DNA of 64,000 nt from Micromonospora siamensis (GCF_900090305.1 NZ_LT607751.1:2604001-2668000); one strand, 5' to 3'. Shown: positions 27,495 through 37,007, counted from the first letter of the stretch. Notes: generated by a model not told the origin, from the sequence alone. Numbers and translations are program-made.

Positions 27495-28337
27495 ATGACC
27501 ACCGTCGACGTCAACGGGGTCACCCTGGGCGTCGAGTCCTTCGGTGCCGACGACGCGCCCCTCGTCCTGCTCGTGGGCGGGACGACGATGCTCTCCTGGC
27601 CCGACGCGCTGTGCGAGCACCTCGCCGCCGGTGGGCGCCGGGTGGTCCGCTACGACCTGCGCGACAGCGGGGAGTCGTCGACGACGGATCCGGAGGCGCC
27701 CGCGTACACCCTGCGCGATCTCGCCGCCGACGCGGCGGCCCTCGCCGACACGCTCGGCGGAGGGCCCGCCCACCTGGCGGGGATCGGCGTCGGCGGGATG
27801 GTCGCCCAGCTGGGCGTCCTCGACCATCCCGGCGCGTTCTCGGCGCTCACCCTGGTCGGCACCCGCCCGGTCGCGCCCGGCCCGCCCGACGAGGACCTGC
27901 CCGACCATGACCGGGCGACGATGAGCCGACTGTTCGCGCGACCGATGCCCGACTGGACCGACCGCGCCGCGGTCGCCGAGTTCGTCGCGACCGGCGCGGA
28001 GATCCGCGGCGACGACCCGGTCGCCGCGCGTGCGGTCGCCGCACGCATCTGGGACCGTACGCCCGGCACCGCACCGGCGGTCCAGCTGGCCAACCAGCTG
28101 GGCCTGGTGTTCTCCAGGCTCGACTGCACACCACGCTGGCGGGAGCGCCTGCCCGAGATCGAGGTGCCCACGCTCGTCGTCCACGGCCGCCACGACCGGT
28201 TCTTCCCCGTCGGCAACGGCGAGGCGATCGCGCGCGAGATCCCCGGGGCGCGGCTGCTCGTGCTCGAGGAGGCGGCCACCGCCCTCCCCGATGCGGCGGT
28301 CGGCGAGGTCGCCGAGGCGATGCTCAGGCTCGGGTAG
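27495..28337 (+). CDS. Alpha/beta hydrolase-fold protein lacking the catalytic Ser and His
   Basis: A 280-aa protein from ATG 27495. The fold is clear: VLLVGGTT oxyanion region, VVRYDLRDSGES, the nucleophile-elbow strand and a C-terminal VPTLVVHGRHDRFFP with Asp234. The elbow reads GIGVGGM, so Gly98 (GGC) replaces the nucleophile Ser (AGC would be one base away), and the catalytic His position near the C-terminus is Thr262 in EEAATALP. Two of three catalytic residues are therefore missing. The reading frame is intact, so it may be a binding or regulatory pseudoenzyme, or be early in decay. Its last 14 nt overlap the convergent alpha-galactosidase gene. Confidence 0.8.
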   Translation: MTTVDVNGVTLGVESFGADDAPLVLLVGGTTMLSWPDALCEHLAAGGRRVVRYDLRDSGESSTTDPEAPAYTLRDLAADAAALADTLGGGPAHLAGIGVGGMVAQLGVLDHPGAFSALTLVGTRPVAPGPPDEDLPDHDRATMSRLFARPMPDWTDRAAVAEFVATGAEIRGDDPVAARAVAARIWDRTPGTAPAVQLANQLGLVFSRLDCTPRWRERLPEIEVPTLVVHGRHDRFFPVGNGEAIAREIPGARLLVLEEAATALPDAAVGEVAEAMLRLG

Positions 28338-30552
28338 CCGACGGCGGAAGGTCGACCGCGGTGACCTCCAACAGCAGGGCCTGCTCGGGGTGCATCGCCG
28401 GCAGTTGCAGCCCGACGGTCCCGAGCACCGCGCCGGGCAGGGTCACCGCGGGCGACCAGCCCGGCTCGGTCAGCTGCAACAGCGCCGGCTCCGGCACCCC
28501 GTCCGGCACGCGCACCGTGTAGCGCCGGGCCGGGTCCAGCCCGGGCAGGCGCACCGGCCCGGGCGTCTGCGTGGCGCTGGTGGCAAGCCGGGAGACCGCG
28601 TACACGGCGTGGGAGCCGTCGTGGGCGACCACGCCGTGCGCGTGCACGGCCGGGTCCGGGTGGTCGGCCCGGACCACCCGGCCGGCGTGCAGCAGCGGGC
28701 GCAGCCGCTTGTGCAGCGCCACCCACGCGGTGAGTTCGGCCCGTTCGGCCGGGGAGATCGCGCCGATGTCCCACTCGATGCCGTGGTGGCCGAAGAGCGC
28801 GGTGACCGCCCGGAAACCCAGGTCGTGGACGCGTCCGGTGGTGTGCGAGCGGGTCGGCCCGATGTGGCTGCCGATCAGCTCCGGCGGGAGCAGCAGCTCG
28901 GTCCACCGCTGGATGGCGAGCCGTTCCAGGGCGTCGTTGCAGTCGCTGGCCCACACCCGGTCGGTGCGGCGCAGGATCTCCAGGTCAACCCGCGCCCCGC
29001 CGGAGGAGCAGCTCTCGATCTCCAGCCCCGGGTGCCGAGCTCGCAGCTCGTCGAGGAGCCGGTAGGCGGCCACGGTCTGCCCGTGCACCCCCGGCCGGCC
29101 GGCGTGACCGGCCTCGGTGAGGTCCCGGTTGTGGTCCCACTTCAGGTACGCGATGCCGTCGTGCTCGCGCAGCACCGCGTCCAACCGGGACAGCACGTGG
29201 TCGTACGCCGCCGGGTGGGCCAGGTCGAGCACCTGCTGGTGCCGCCACGGCAGCGGCAGCCGGTCGGCGGCCTGGAGCACCCAGTCCGGGTGGGCGCGGA
29301 ACAGCTCCGAGTCGGGGTTGACCATCTCCGGCTCGACCCAGAGCCCGAACTGCATGCCGTGGGCGCGGACGTGGTCGATCAGCGGCTGCAGCCCGTCCGG
29401 CCAGACGTCGGGGTCGACCCACCAGTCGCCCAGCCCGGCCCGGTCGTGCCGGCGGCCGGCGAACCAGCCGTCGTCGAGGACGAACCGTTCCACGCCCACC
29501 TCGGCGGCCCGGTCGGCCAGCGCGGTCAGCCGGTCCAGGTCGTGGTCGAAGTAGACCGCCTCCCATACGTTCAGGGTCACCGGCCGGGGGGAGCGCGGGT
29601 GCCCGGGCCGGGCCCGCACGGAGGTGTGCAGCACGTCGCTGAGCCCGTCCAGCCCGGTGGCCGAGTGGACCGCGTGGAGCAGGGGAGTGGCGTACTCCTC
29701 GCCGGCGGCGAGCACGATCTCGCCCGGGGCGAGCAGTTCGCCGCCGCCCAGCGTGGCGTCGCCGGTGGGGCGGCGCTCAGCGTACGTGACGTGGTCGCCG
29801 CTCCAGGCGGTGTGCACCGCCCAGACCTCGCCGTGCCCGAACCCGAAGCCGGGCGTGCCGGCGACCAGCAGCAGGGTGGCGTCGTGACCGGTGCGGCCGT
29901 GCCGGCCCTCCCGCAGCCAGGTGCCCATCGGCCACGGGTGCCGTTGCGGCGCCCGCTCGCGGCACCAGCGGCCGGTCAGGTCGAGCAGTTCGGTGGCGAC
30001 CGGCGGGACCGGCAGCACCGGGGTCAGCTCGCGTACCTCGTAGGGGCTGTCGCCGTCGTTGCGCACCCGGTGCCGCAGGGTGAGCAACCCCGCCGGGTCG
30101 AGGGTGATCTCGACGGTCAGGCTCAACCCGGCGCCCGGGTCCGTCGCCCGCACGGTCACCCGCGCGGCCCCGGCCCCGTCGCGGTCCCGCTCCCCGTCGG
30201 GTACGCGCAGAGTTGTCCCGCCCGGGGCCACGCGATCCGGGCCCGGCGCGTCGTCACGCACGTCGAGGTCGACCAGGCCGAAGGCCGTGGACCAGTCCCG
30301 GCCGGCGCGGTGCCCGGCGAGACCCGGTCGCCCGCTCCAGCCGGCGCTCGGCTCGGGCAGCAGGGACAGCACCGTCGGCGCGTCGAAGCTGCTCGGCACC
30401 ACCGGCGGGATCGTGGCGTCGACCAGCGCGGCCAGGTCGTCGTCGCCGATCGGCCCGAGGTCGGCGCCCCAGTGCACGATCCGGGGCAGGCCGGGGCCGC
30501 GCGCGTCGAGCACCAGGCTGGTCCGCGCGCGGCGCAGGTGGACGATGGTCAT
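28324..30552 (-). CDS. GH36 alpha-galactosidase
   Basis: A 742-aa protein from ATG 30550-30552, overlapping the permease stop (ATGA). It has the three-part GH36 layout: N-terminal beta-sandwich, central TIM-barrel with nucleophile Asp473 in YLKWDHNRD and acid/base Asp537 in WASDCNDALERL, and a C-terminal beta domain. Near 385 the FVLDDGWFAGRR segment is also typical. It releases terminal alpha-1,6-galactose from melibiose, raffinose or galactomannan oligosaccharides. No signal peptide is seen, so it works on sugars imported by the ABC system encoded just upstream in the same operon. Confidence 0.93.
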   Translation of the reverse strand: MTIVHLRRARTSLVLDARGPGLPRIVHWGADLGPIGDDDLAALVDATIPPVVPSSFDAPTVLSLLPEPSAGWSGRPGLAGHRAGRDWSTAFGLVDLDVRDDAPGPDRVAPGGTTLRVPDGERDRDGAGAARVTVRATDPGAGLSLTVEITLDPAGLLTLRHRVRNDGDSPYEVRELTPVLPVPPVATELLDLTGRWCRERAPQRHPWPMGTWLREGRHGRTGHDATLLLVAGTPGFGFGHGEVWAVHTAWSGDHVTYAERRPTGDATLGGGELLAPGEIVLAAGEEYATPLLHAVHSATGLDGLSDVLHTSVRARPGHPRSPRPVTLNVWEAVYFDHDLDRLTALADRAAEVGVERFVLDDGWFAGRRHDRAGLGDWWVDPDVWPDGLQPLIDHVRAHGMQFGLWVEPEMVNPDSELFRAHPDWVLQAADRLPLPWRHQQVLDLAHPAAYDHVLSRLDAVLREHDGIAYLKWDHNRDLTEAGHAGRPGVHGQTVAAYRLLDELRARHPGLEIESCSSGGARVDLEILRRTDRVWASDCNDALERLAIQRWTELLLPPELIGSHIGPTRSHTTGRVHDLGFRAVTALFGHHGIEWDIGAISPAERAELTAWVALHKRLRPLLHAGRVVRADHPDPAVHAHGVVAHDGSHAVYAVSRLATSATQTPGPVRLPGLDPARRYTVRVPDGVPEPALLQLTEPGWSPAVTLPGAVLGTVGLQLPAMHPEQALLLEVTAVDLPPSATRA

Positions 30553-31457
30553 CCCTTGCTGGCTCCCAGGGTCAGGCCCCGGACGAACTGCTTCTGCAAC
30601 AGGAAGAAGATCACCAGGGTGGGGATCGCGACCAGCACGGAGCCGGCCGAGACCAGGTTGTTGTCGGTGAAGAACTCGCCGCGCAGGTTGTTCAGCGAGC
30701 TGGTCACCGGGAACTTGTCCCCGGTACGCATCAGCACGGTCGCCCAGAAGAACTCGTTGTAGATCCAGGTGACCTCCAGGGTGGCCAGCGCGGCCAGCGC
30801 CGGCCGGCACAGCGGCATGGTCACCTGCCAGTACTGCCGCCACACGCTCGCCCCGTCGACCATCGCCGCCTCGTACAGCTCGTGCGGCAGGGCCTTCATG
30901 TAGTTGCTCAGCACGAAGACGCAGAAGCCGCACTGGAAGGCCACGTTGACCAGGATCAGCCCCCAGTAGCTGTCGTAGAGCAGCTCCGAGTCGCTCATCC
31001 AGGCCGGCAGCGGCACCTCGGTGAACATCCGGAACAGCGGGATCAGCAGCGCCTGCTGCGGCAGCAGGTTCGCCGCCGTGAAGAGCCCCAGCAGGACGAT
31101 GTTGAGCTTCCAACTGAACCGGGCGATCACGAAGGCCACGCAGGAGGCCAGGAAGAGGGTGAGCAGCACGGCCGGGACGGTGATGTAGACCGAGTTGAGG
31201 AAGTGCTTGCCGAACTCGGCGGTCTTCCACGCGGTGACGTAGTTGTCCAGCGTCCAGCCGCCGAGCGAGACGTAGCCGTTGCGGGCGGTGTACTCGTACG
31301 ACCGCAGCGAGGTCAGCACCGCCCAGAGGATGGGGAAGAGCCAGCCGACCGCCACCGCGGCGAGGAAGACGTGCAGCACCACCCGGGCCGGACGTACCTG
31401 CCGGCGGGCGGGCGCCGGGGTGTCGGCCGTCGCCGGTCGGGCCAGGGTCGCGGTCAT
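30549..31457 (-). CDS. Sugar ABC transporter permease (MalG/CUT1 type)
   Basis: A 302-aa protein from ATG 31455-31457. Six membrane helices and the EAA loop (EAAMVDGASVWRQYWQVTMP), which docks the ATPase, identify a CUT1 inner-membrane permease. It overlaps both neighbours by 4 nt (ATGA), so it sits in a binding protein-permease-permease-alpha-galactosidase operon. No ATPase gene lies in the cluster; in actinobacteria a shared MsiK-type ATPase encoded elsewhere usually serves such systems (family knowledge). Substrate inferred: alpha-galactosides. Confidence 0.93.
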   Translation of the reverse strand: MTATLARPATADTPAPARRQVRPARVVLHVFLAAVAVGWLFPILWAVLTSLRSYEYTARNGYVSLGGWTLDNYVTAWKTAEFGKHFLNSVYITVPAVLLTLFLASCVAFVIARFSWKLNIVLLGLFTAANLLPQQALLIPLFRMFTEVPLPAWMSDSELLYDSYWGLILVNVAFQCGFCVFVLSNYMKALPHELYEAAMVDGASVWRQYWQVTMPLCRPALAALATLEVTWIYNEFFWATVLMRTGDKFPVTSSLNNLRGEFFTDNNLVSAGSVLVAIPTLVIFFLLQKQFVRGLTLGASKG

Positions 31458-32410
31458 CGCCGGTCCTCCCGCATGACGGTGGTCAGGTAGACGGTGATGA
31501 AGACGAGGGAGACGACCAGCATGATGGTCGCCAGCGCGGAGCCGAAGCCGATCCGGCTGGCCTCACCCACCACGTTGGAGGTGACCAGCGCGGAGAGCAG
31601 TTCCAGGCCGTTGCGGCCCTTGTTGATCACCCACACCAGGTCGAAGGCGCGCAGCGACTCGATCACCGTCACCACCAGCACGATGATGTTGATCGGCCGC
31701 ATCACCGGGAAGACCACCCGGAAGAAGGTGGCGGGTTCCGAGGCGCCGTCCACCGCGGCGGCCTCCCGCAGCGACGGGTCGACGCCCTTCAGACCGGCCA
31801 GGTAGAGCAGCATGATGTAGCCGACGTGCCGCCAGCCGGCGGCGAAGAGCACCGCCCAGATGTTCACGTTCGGGTCGCCGTACCAGTCGGTGCTGGTGCC
31901 CAGCACGGCGTTGAGCAGGCCCTGGTCGCGGGAGTAGATCAGCTGCCAGACGAAGCCGATCAGCGCCAGCGACAGCACCACCGGCAGGTAGAGGGCGGTC
32001 TGGTAGAACCGGCTGCCGCGCAGCTCCTTGTCGAGCAGGACGGCGAGGAACATGCCGAACGGGGTGGCGACCACGAAGAGCGCCGCCAGCCAGAGCAGGT
32101 TGTTCTGCACCGCCGGCACGAACGGCGGGTAGATGTTCACCACGTCGTCGTAGTTCTTCAGCCCCACCCAGTCGATCTCGCCGACCGGGCCGATGCCGTC
32201 CCAGTCGGTGCCGGAGAGCAGCACGGTGGCGGCGGCCGGCAGCCAGACCAGGGCGACGACGAGCAGCAGGGGTACGAGCACCATCAGCGTGATCACCACG
32301 CGGTCGGTGCGGGACAGGAGCCGCAGCCGGCGACCCCGGCCACCGTTGGAGGTGGCCGCGGCCGGCGGCGGTACGGCGCGATCCGCTTGGATCAGGGGCA
32401 GGTCGGACAC
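31454..32410 (-). CDS. Sugar ABC transporter permease (MalF/CUT1 type)
   Basis: A 318-aa protein from GTG 32408-32410 behind GGGGAAGGA. A cytoplasmic N-terminus rich in Arg is followed by six membrane helices and the EAA loop (EAAAVDGASEPATFFRVVFP). It pairs with the next permease to form the importer channel. It follows the solute-binding protein by 20 nt and overlaps the second permease by 4 nt, confirming the operon. Confidence 0.93.
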   Translation of the reverse strand: MSDLPLIQADRAVPPPAAATSNGGRGRRLRLLSRTDRVVITLMVLVPLLLVVALVWLPAAATVLLSGTDWDGIGPVGEIDWVGLKNYDDVVNIYPPFVPAVQNNLLWLAALFVVATPFGMFLAVLLDKELRGSRFYQTALYLPVVLSLALIGFVWQLIYSRDQGLLNAVLGTSTDWYGDPNVNIWAVLFAAGWRHVGYIMLLYLAGLKGVDPSLREAAAVDGASEPATFFRVVFPVMRPINIIVLVVTVIESLRAFDLVWVINKGRNGLELLSALVTSNVVGEASRIGFGSALATIMLVVSLVFITVYLTTVMREDRR

Positions 32411-32430
32411 GGGTCCTTCCCCTCTCGCCG

Positions 32431-33762
32431 TCACTCGGTGAAGATCGACTTTTTTTGGTTCTCGATGCTGGTCAGCAGCCCGCTGATGTCCTTGGGGTTC
32501 TTGATGAACTGCTGGAGGGCCGGGATGATCACGGTCGAGGCGAAGTCCGGCCGGGTGTCCCGGTCGAGGAACTGGGCGATCTCGGTGGCCGAGCCGACCA
32601 GTTCGGCGGCCTTCTTCTGCAGCGCGGTGTAGCCGCCGGTGTCGGCGCCGGTGTTGGCGACCAGGGTGCTGGGGTCGTTCTTCACCGTGATGTTCGCGGC
32701 GTCCTTCGACCCGAGGTACTCCAGCAGCTTCTTCGCCGCGGCCTCGGACTTCGGCTTGCGGGCCATCATGTAGCCGTCGATCGGCGCGTCCAGGGCCTTC
32801 GCCCCGATCGCCGGGTCGATCTCCGGGAAGGTGAAGAAGTCCAGGTCGTCCTGCTCGTCGGCGTTGAACTGCTGGCCGACGAAGAGACCGAGCAGGTACA
32901 TCCCGCTCTTCTTCTGCTGCAGCGACTGGGCGGCCTCCTGCCAGGTCCGGCCCAGCGAGTCCGGCTGGTGGATCGGCAGCAGCCCGGCCCAGGTGTCGAA
33001 GACCTTCTTCACCTTGTCGGAGGTCCAGGCCTCCTTGCCGGCCATCAGGTCGACGTGGAACTGGTAGCCGTTGATCCGCAGGTTGAGGATGTCGAAGGTG
33101 CCCATCGCCGGCCAGCCGTCCTTGTCGGCGAAGGCGATCGGGACCAGGCCGTCCTTCTTCATCTGGGCGCCCAGCGTGTTGAGCTGGTCCAGGGTGGTGG
33201 GCACCTGGTAGCCGCGCTGCTGCCACACCGACTTGCGGTAGAAGACCGCCCACGGGTAGTACGACGCCGGCACGAAGTACTGCTTGCCGTCGTCACCGGT
33301 GGAGGCCTTCTTGAAGGCGTCGGAGTAGCCGCTGAGCTTGCCCCACACGTCGCTGACGTCCCCGGCCAGCCCCTTGCTGGCGAAGAAGCGCATCCGGTAG
33401 CCGGCGAACCAGCTGAAGACGTCGTCCGGCTTGCCCTGCAGGTAGTTGTTGATGTTCTCCTGGAACGTGTTGTGGTCGACGGTGTTGACGTTCGCGGTGA
33501 TGCCGGACGAGGTCTTGAAGCCGTCCATCACCTTGGCGACGACGTCCTTGGGCTTCGGATCCGACTGGTTCGAGCCGACCGAGACCGTCTTGGCGTCCGC
33601 GCCGGAGTCGGCGTCGGAGCCGCCGCAGCCGGCGAGCAGTCCCGTGCCGAGCAGCGCGCCGGTGCCGGCCGCTCCGGCGAGCAGGGAGCGCCGGTTCAGG
33701 CCGGCGACGGACGGGGGTACGAGTCGGGCCAGGTACTCGGCTTGGGTACGGGGACGGGACAT
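32431..33762 (-). CDS. Extracellular sugar-binding lipoprotein of the ABC importer (Tat-type)
   Basis: A 443-aa protein from ATG 33760-33762 behind GCAGGAGG. The N-terminus carries a twin-arginine pair (R24-R25 in LNRRSLLAG), a hydrophobic stretch and the lipobox LLAGC with Cys46, so it should be exported folded by Tat and lipid-anchored. The body is a family 1 solute-binding protein with typical segments DVFSWFAGYRMRFFASKGLA, YFVPASYYPWAVFYRKS and KSGMYLLGLFVGQQF. It heads the galactoside operon and gives it specificity; ligand inferred from the GH36 and GH42 neighbours. Confidence 0.92.
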   Translation of the reverse strand: MSRPRTQAEYLARLVPPSVAGLNRRSLLAGAAGTGALLGTGLLAGCGGSDADSGADAKTVSVGSNQSDPKPKDVVAKVMDGFKTSSGITANVNTVDHNTFQENINNYLQGKPDDVFSWFAGYRMRFFASKGLAGDVSDVWGKLSGYSDAFKKASTGDDGKQYFVPASYYPWAVFYRKSVWQQRGYQVPTTLDQLNTLGAQMKKDGLVPIAFADKDGWPAMGTFDILNLRINGYQFHVDLMAGKEAWTSDKVKKVFDTWAGLLPIHQPDSLGRTWQEAAQSLQQKKSGMYLLGLFVGQQFNADEQDDLDFFTFPEIDPAIGAKALDAPIDGYMMARKPKSEAAAKKLLEYLGSKDAANITVKNDPSTLVANTGADTGGYTALQKKAAELVGSATEIAQFLDRDTRPDFASTVIIPALQQFIKNPKDISGLLTSIENQKKSIFTE

Positions 33763-33796
33763 TGTGCCTCCTGCGGAAGAGGTGCCTTGCGCCCAA

Positions 33797-33830
33797 GGGC
33801 CGTGAGTGGTGGTGGGCCGTGAGTGGTGGT
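33797..33830. repeat. Exact 17-nt tandem repeat in the divergent sugar promoter
   Basis: GGGCCGTGAGTGGTGGT occurs twice back to back, 35-68 nt upstream of the binding-protein ATG. Nearby, TGTCCGAACACAAACA (33853-33868) resembles DeoR-type sites, and GTTGGAA is repeated 18 nt apart (33965, 33983) before the GH42 gene. Regulator binding is inferred. Confidence 0.5.
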
Positions 33831-34030
33831 TCGGATCCACCGAGATTCCACATGTCCGAACACAAACACCCGGTGGCTCGTCAAGCTACCCGTCCGTGGG
33901 GCGCTGTCAAGGGGGTCCGCCGGCATCGATAACCCAGTCGTGACAGGGCCGAGACAAGGTAAACGTTGGAATTCCGGTCGATGTTGGAAAGTGTTGACTT
34001 CGGTCCGGCTCGGGGGCACGCTCTGCTCTC

Positions 34031-36019
34031 ATGCGGAGCTGGCAGGGCGAGGGCATCTGGTTCGGCGCGGACTACAACCCGGAGCAGTGGCCCGAGTCGA
34101 CCTGGGTCGAGGACGTCGAGCTGATGCGCCGGGCCGGGGTCGACCTGGTCTCGGTCGGAATCTTCTCCTGGGCGCTGCTCGAACCGGCGCCGGGTCGCTT
34201 CGAGTTCGGCTGGCTCGACCGGTCGCTGGACCTGCTGCACGCCGGCGGGATCAGCGTCGACCTGGCCACCGCCACCGCCAGCCCGCCCCCGTGGCTGGCG
34301 CACCGGCACCCGGAGACGTTGCCCCGCCGGGCCGACGGGGCGATCCTCTGGCCCGGTGGCCGGCAGGCCTACTGCCCCAGTTCGCCGGTGTTCCGGGAGC
34401 GCTCGCTGGCCCTGGTCGAGGCCGTCGCCACCCGCTACGCCGACCACCCCGCCGTGGTGCTCTGGCACGTCTCCAACGAGCTGGGCTGCCACAACGTGCA
34501 CTGCTACTGCGACGTCAGCGCCGAGGCGTTCCGCCGCTGGCTGCGCGACCGGTACGGCGACCTGGACGCGCTCAACGCCGCCTGGGGCACCGCGTTCTGG
34601 AGCCAGCGCTACCACGACTGGGCCGAGGTCGTCCCGCCGCGTACCGCGCCGACCTTCGCCAATCCCACCCAGCAGCTGGACTTCCTGCGGTTCTCCTCCG
34701 ACGAGCAGCGCGCCCAGCTACGGGCGGAACGGGCCGTGCTGGAGCGGCTCACCCGGCAGCCGATCACGACGAACTTCATGATCGGCACCGGCATCAAGTA
34801 CCTGGACTACCACTCCTGGACCGCCGACGTGGACGTGGTCGCCAACGACCACTACCTCACCGCCGCCGATCCGCAGCCGCAGGTCAACCTGGCGCTCGCC
34901 GCCGACCACACCCGGGGGATCGCCGGCGGTGACCCGTGGCTGCTGATGGAGCACTCGACAAGCGCGGTCAACTGGCAGCCGCGCAACGTGGCCAAGACCC
35001 CGGGCCAGCTGCGCCGCAACAGTCTGGCCCACGTGGCCCGGGGCGCGGACGGGGTGCTCTTCTTCCAGTGGCGGGCCTCCCGGGCCGGCGCGGAGAAGTT
35101 CCACTCCGCGCTGCTCCCGCACGCCGGCCCGGAGACCAAGGTGTTCCGGGAGGTGTGCCGGCTGGGCGCCGACCTGAAGGCGATCGCCGAGGTACGCGGC
35201 AGCCGGGTCGACGCCGACGTGGCGATCCTGTTCGACTACGAGGCATGGTGGGGCGCGGAGCTGGACTCCCACCCCAGCGTCGACGTCACCTACACCGACC
35301 GGCTGGCCGCACTGCACGGCGCGCTCTGGCGGGCCGGCGTCACCGCCGACGTGGTGCACCCGTCGACGGAACTGTCCGCGTACAAGCTGGTCCTGGCGCC
35401 CACCCTCTACCTCGTGCGGGACGCCGACGCGGCGGCGCTGCGGGCGTACGTGGAGGCGGGCGGAACGGCGCTGGTGACGTACTTCAGCGGCATCGTCGAC
35501 GAGCACGACCACATCCGGCTCGGCGGCTACCCGGGCGCGTTCCGCGAGCTGCTCGGCATCCGCACCGAGGAGTTCTTCCCGCTGCGCTCGGGCGAGCGGG
35601 TACGCCTCGACGACGGCGCCACCGCCGACGTCTGGACCGAGTGGCTGCACCCGGAGGGCGCCGAGGTGCTCGCCGCGTACGCCGACGGCCCGCTGCCCGG
35701 CGTACCCGCGCTGACCCGGCACCGCGTCGGCGCCGGCACCGCCTGGTACGCCGGCACCCGCCTCGACGACGACGCCACCGACCGCCTGGTGGCCCGGCTG
35801 CTCGCGGAGTCCGGCGCCCGGCCGGCGGTGGCCGCCCCGACGGGCGTGGAGGTGGTCCGGCGCCGCCGCGACGACCGCGGCTGGCTCTTCGTCGTCAACC
35901 ACACCGACGCCGAGGTGCGGCTCCCGGTGACCGGGACCGAACTGCTCGGCGGCGGCCCGTGCGACGGCGAGCTGGTGGTGCCGCCGGGGGAGGTGGCGGT
36001 GGTGAGGGAGGAGGTCTGA
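34031..36019 (+). CDS. GH42 beta-galactosidase
   Basis: A 662-aa protein from ATG 34031. Signatures are IWFGADYNPEQWPE at the N-terminus, acid/base Glu150 in WHVSNELGCHN and nucleophile Glu307 in LLMEHSTSAVNW. Four cysteines in YCPSS and CHNVHCYC match the family's structural zinc cluster. Three domains are apparent: barrel (to about 390), Rossmann-like trimerisation domain and a short beta C-terminus. There is no signal peptide, so it hydrolyses beta-galactosides in the cytoplasm. It is divergent from the importer operon and co-transcribed with the DeoR regulator that overlaps its stop. Confidence 0.93.
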   Translation: MRSWQGEGIWFGADYNPEQWPESTWVEDVELMRRAGVDLVSVGIFSWALLEPAPGRFEFGWLDRSLDLLHAGGISVDLATATASPPPWLAHRHPETLPRRADGAILWPGGRQAYCPSSPVFRERSLALVEAVATRYADHPAVVLWHVSNELGCHNVHCYCDVSAEAFRRWLRDRYGDLDALNAAWGTAFWSQRYHDWAEVVPPRTAPTFANPTQQLDFLRFSSDEQRAQLRAERAVLERLTRQPITTNFMIGTGIKYLDYHSWTADVDVVANDHYLTAADPQPQVNLALAADHTRGIAGGDPWLLMEHSTSAVNWQPRNVAKTPGQLRRNSLAHVARGADGVLFFQWRASRAGAEKFHSALLPHAGPETKVFREVCRLGADLKAIAEVRGSRVDADVAILFDYEAWWGAELDSHPSVDVTYTDRLAALHGALWRAGVTADVVHPSTELSAYKLVLAPTLYLVRDADAAALRAYVEAGGTALVTYFSGIVDEHDHIRLGGYPGAFRELLGIRTEEFFPLRSGERVRLDDGATADVWTEWLHPEGAEVLAAYADGPLPGVPALTRHRVGAGTAWYAGTRLDDDATDRLVARLLAESGARPAVAAPTGVEVVRRRRDDRGWLFVVNHTDAEVRLPVTGTELLGGGPCDGELVVPPGEVAVVREEV

Positions 36020-36795
36020 TGCTCGCCCAGCAACGGCAGAGCGCCATCCTGGACCTGATCCGGCAGCGCGGCGGCGTGCGGGTCAGCCAGTTGGTGAGCC
36101 GGTTCGGGGTCTCCGATATGACGATCCGCCGCGACCTGGAGGCGCTCGCCGAGCGCGGCCTGGTCGACAAGGTGCACGGCGGCGCCACCCTGGCCGGCCC
36201 CGGCTCGGCCGAGGAGCCCGGCTTCGCGGCCAAGTCGATCCGCCAGCAGGCCGAGAAGCGGGCCATCGCCGAACGGGCCGCCGCCCTCGTGGAGCCGGGG
36301 ATGGCCGTGGCGCTCTCCGCCGGCACCACCACCGCCGCGCTGGCCACCCTGCTGGCCGACGTCCGTGGGCTGACCGTGGTGACCAACTCGATCCCGGTCG
36401 CCGACGCGCTCTACCAGAACCCGCGCCCCGATCAGACCGTGGTGCTGACCGGCGGGATCCGTACCCCGTCGGACGCCCTCACCGGGCCGGTGGCCGAGGC
36501 GGCGGTCAGCGCGCTCAACGTGGACCTGCTCTTCCTCGGCGTGCACGGGATGAGCCCGCGGACCGGCTTCACCACGCCCAACCTGCTGGAGGCCGGCATC
36601 AACCGGCGGCTGATCGACGCCGCCCGCGGACTGGTCGTGCTCGCCGACCACACCAAGTGGGAGACCATCGGCATCGCCACCATCGCCCCGCTGGAGGAGG
36701 CCGACCTGCTGGTCACCGACGCCGGCCTGCCGCCGGACGCCCGCGCCCAGATCGGCGACCAGGTCGGCGAACTTGTCGTCGTCGACCCGGCCTGA
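36019..36795 (+). CDS. DeoR/GlpR-family sugar-phosphate-responsive repressor
   Basis: A 258-aa protein from ATG 36019, which shares one base with the GH42 stop (TGATG) and follows GGGAGGAGG. The N-terminal wHTH has the DeoR signature RQGGVRVSQLVSRFGVSDMT-like IRRDL, then KVHGGA. The C-terminal sensor domain keeps LSAGTTT, VVLTGG and ADHTKW, which bind phosphorylated sugars. It probably represses the galactoside cluster, with candidate sites in the 33.8-34.0 kb promoter. The effector could be a galactose or tagatose phosphate; inferred. Confidence 0.92.
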   Translation: MLAQQRQSAILDLIRQRGGVRVSQLVSRFGVSDMTIRRDLEALAERGLVDKVHGGATLAGPGSAEEPGFAAKSIRQQAEKRAIAERAAALVEPGMAVALSAGTTTAALATLLADVRGLTVVTNSIPVADALYQNPRPDQTVVLTGGIRTPSDALTGPVAEAAVSALNVDLLFLGVHGMSPRTGFTTPNLLEAGINRRLIDAARGLVVLADHTKWETIGIATIAPLEEADLLVTDAGLPPDARAQIGDQVGELVVVDPA

Positions 36796-37007
36796 CTCCG
36801 GCCGGCCTTTCCCCGTCCCGTCCTCCCGTCCCCTGCCCGATCCTCCCGGCCGCCCTTGCCCCGTGCTCCTCTCGACCTGATGTCACCAACGACCCACCGG
36901 GCTGCCCCTCCGGCGTGGGTCGGCCGAACGCCCGTCCCGCTCGGTGAGCCACCGGTCGAGACGCCGCCACGGACGTTCGCCGCGTCCCTCCGGCACCCAG
37001 GCCTCGT

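Noticed and set aside
34936..36018. N-terminal extension of the DeoR regulator
   Set aside because: The open frame continues upstream inside GH42 but is Arg/Gly noise; ATG 36019 has a strong ribosome site and begins the conserved HTH.
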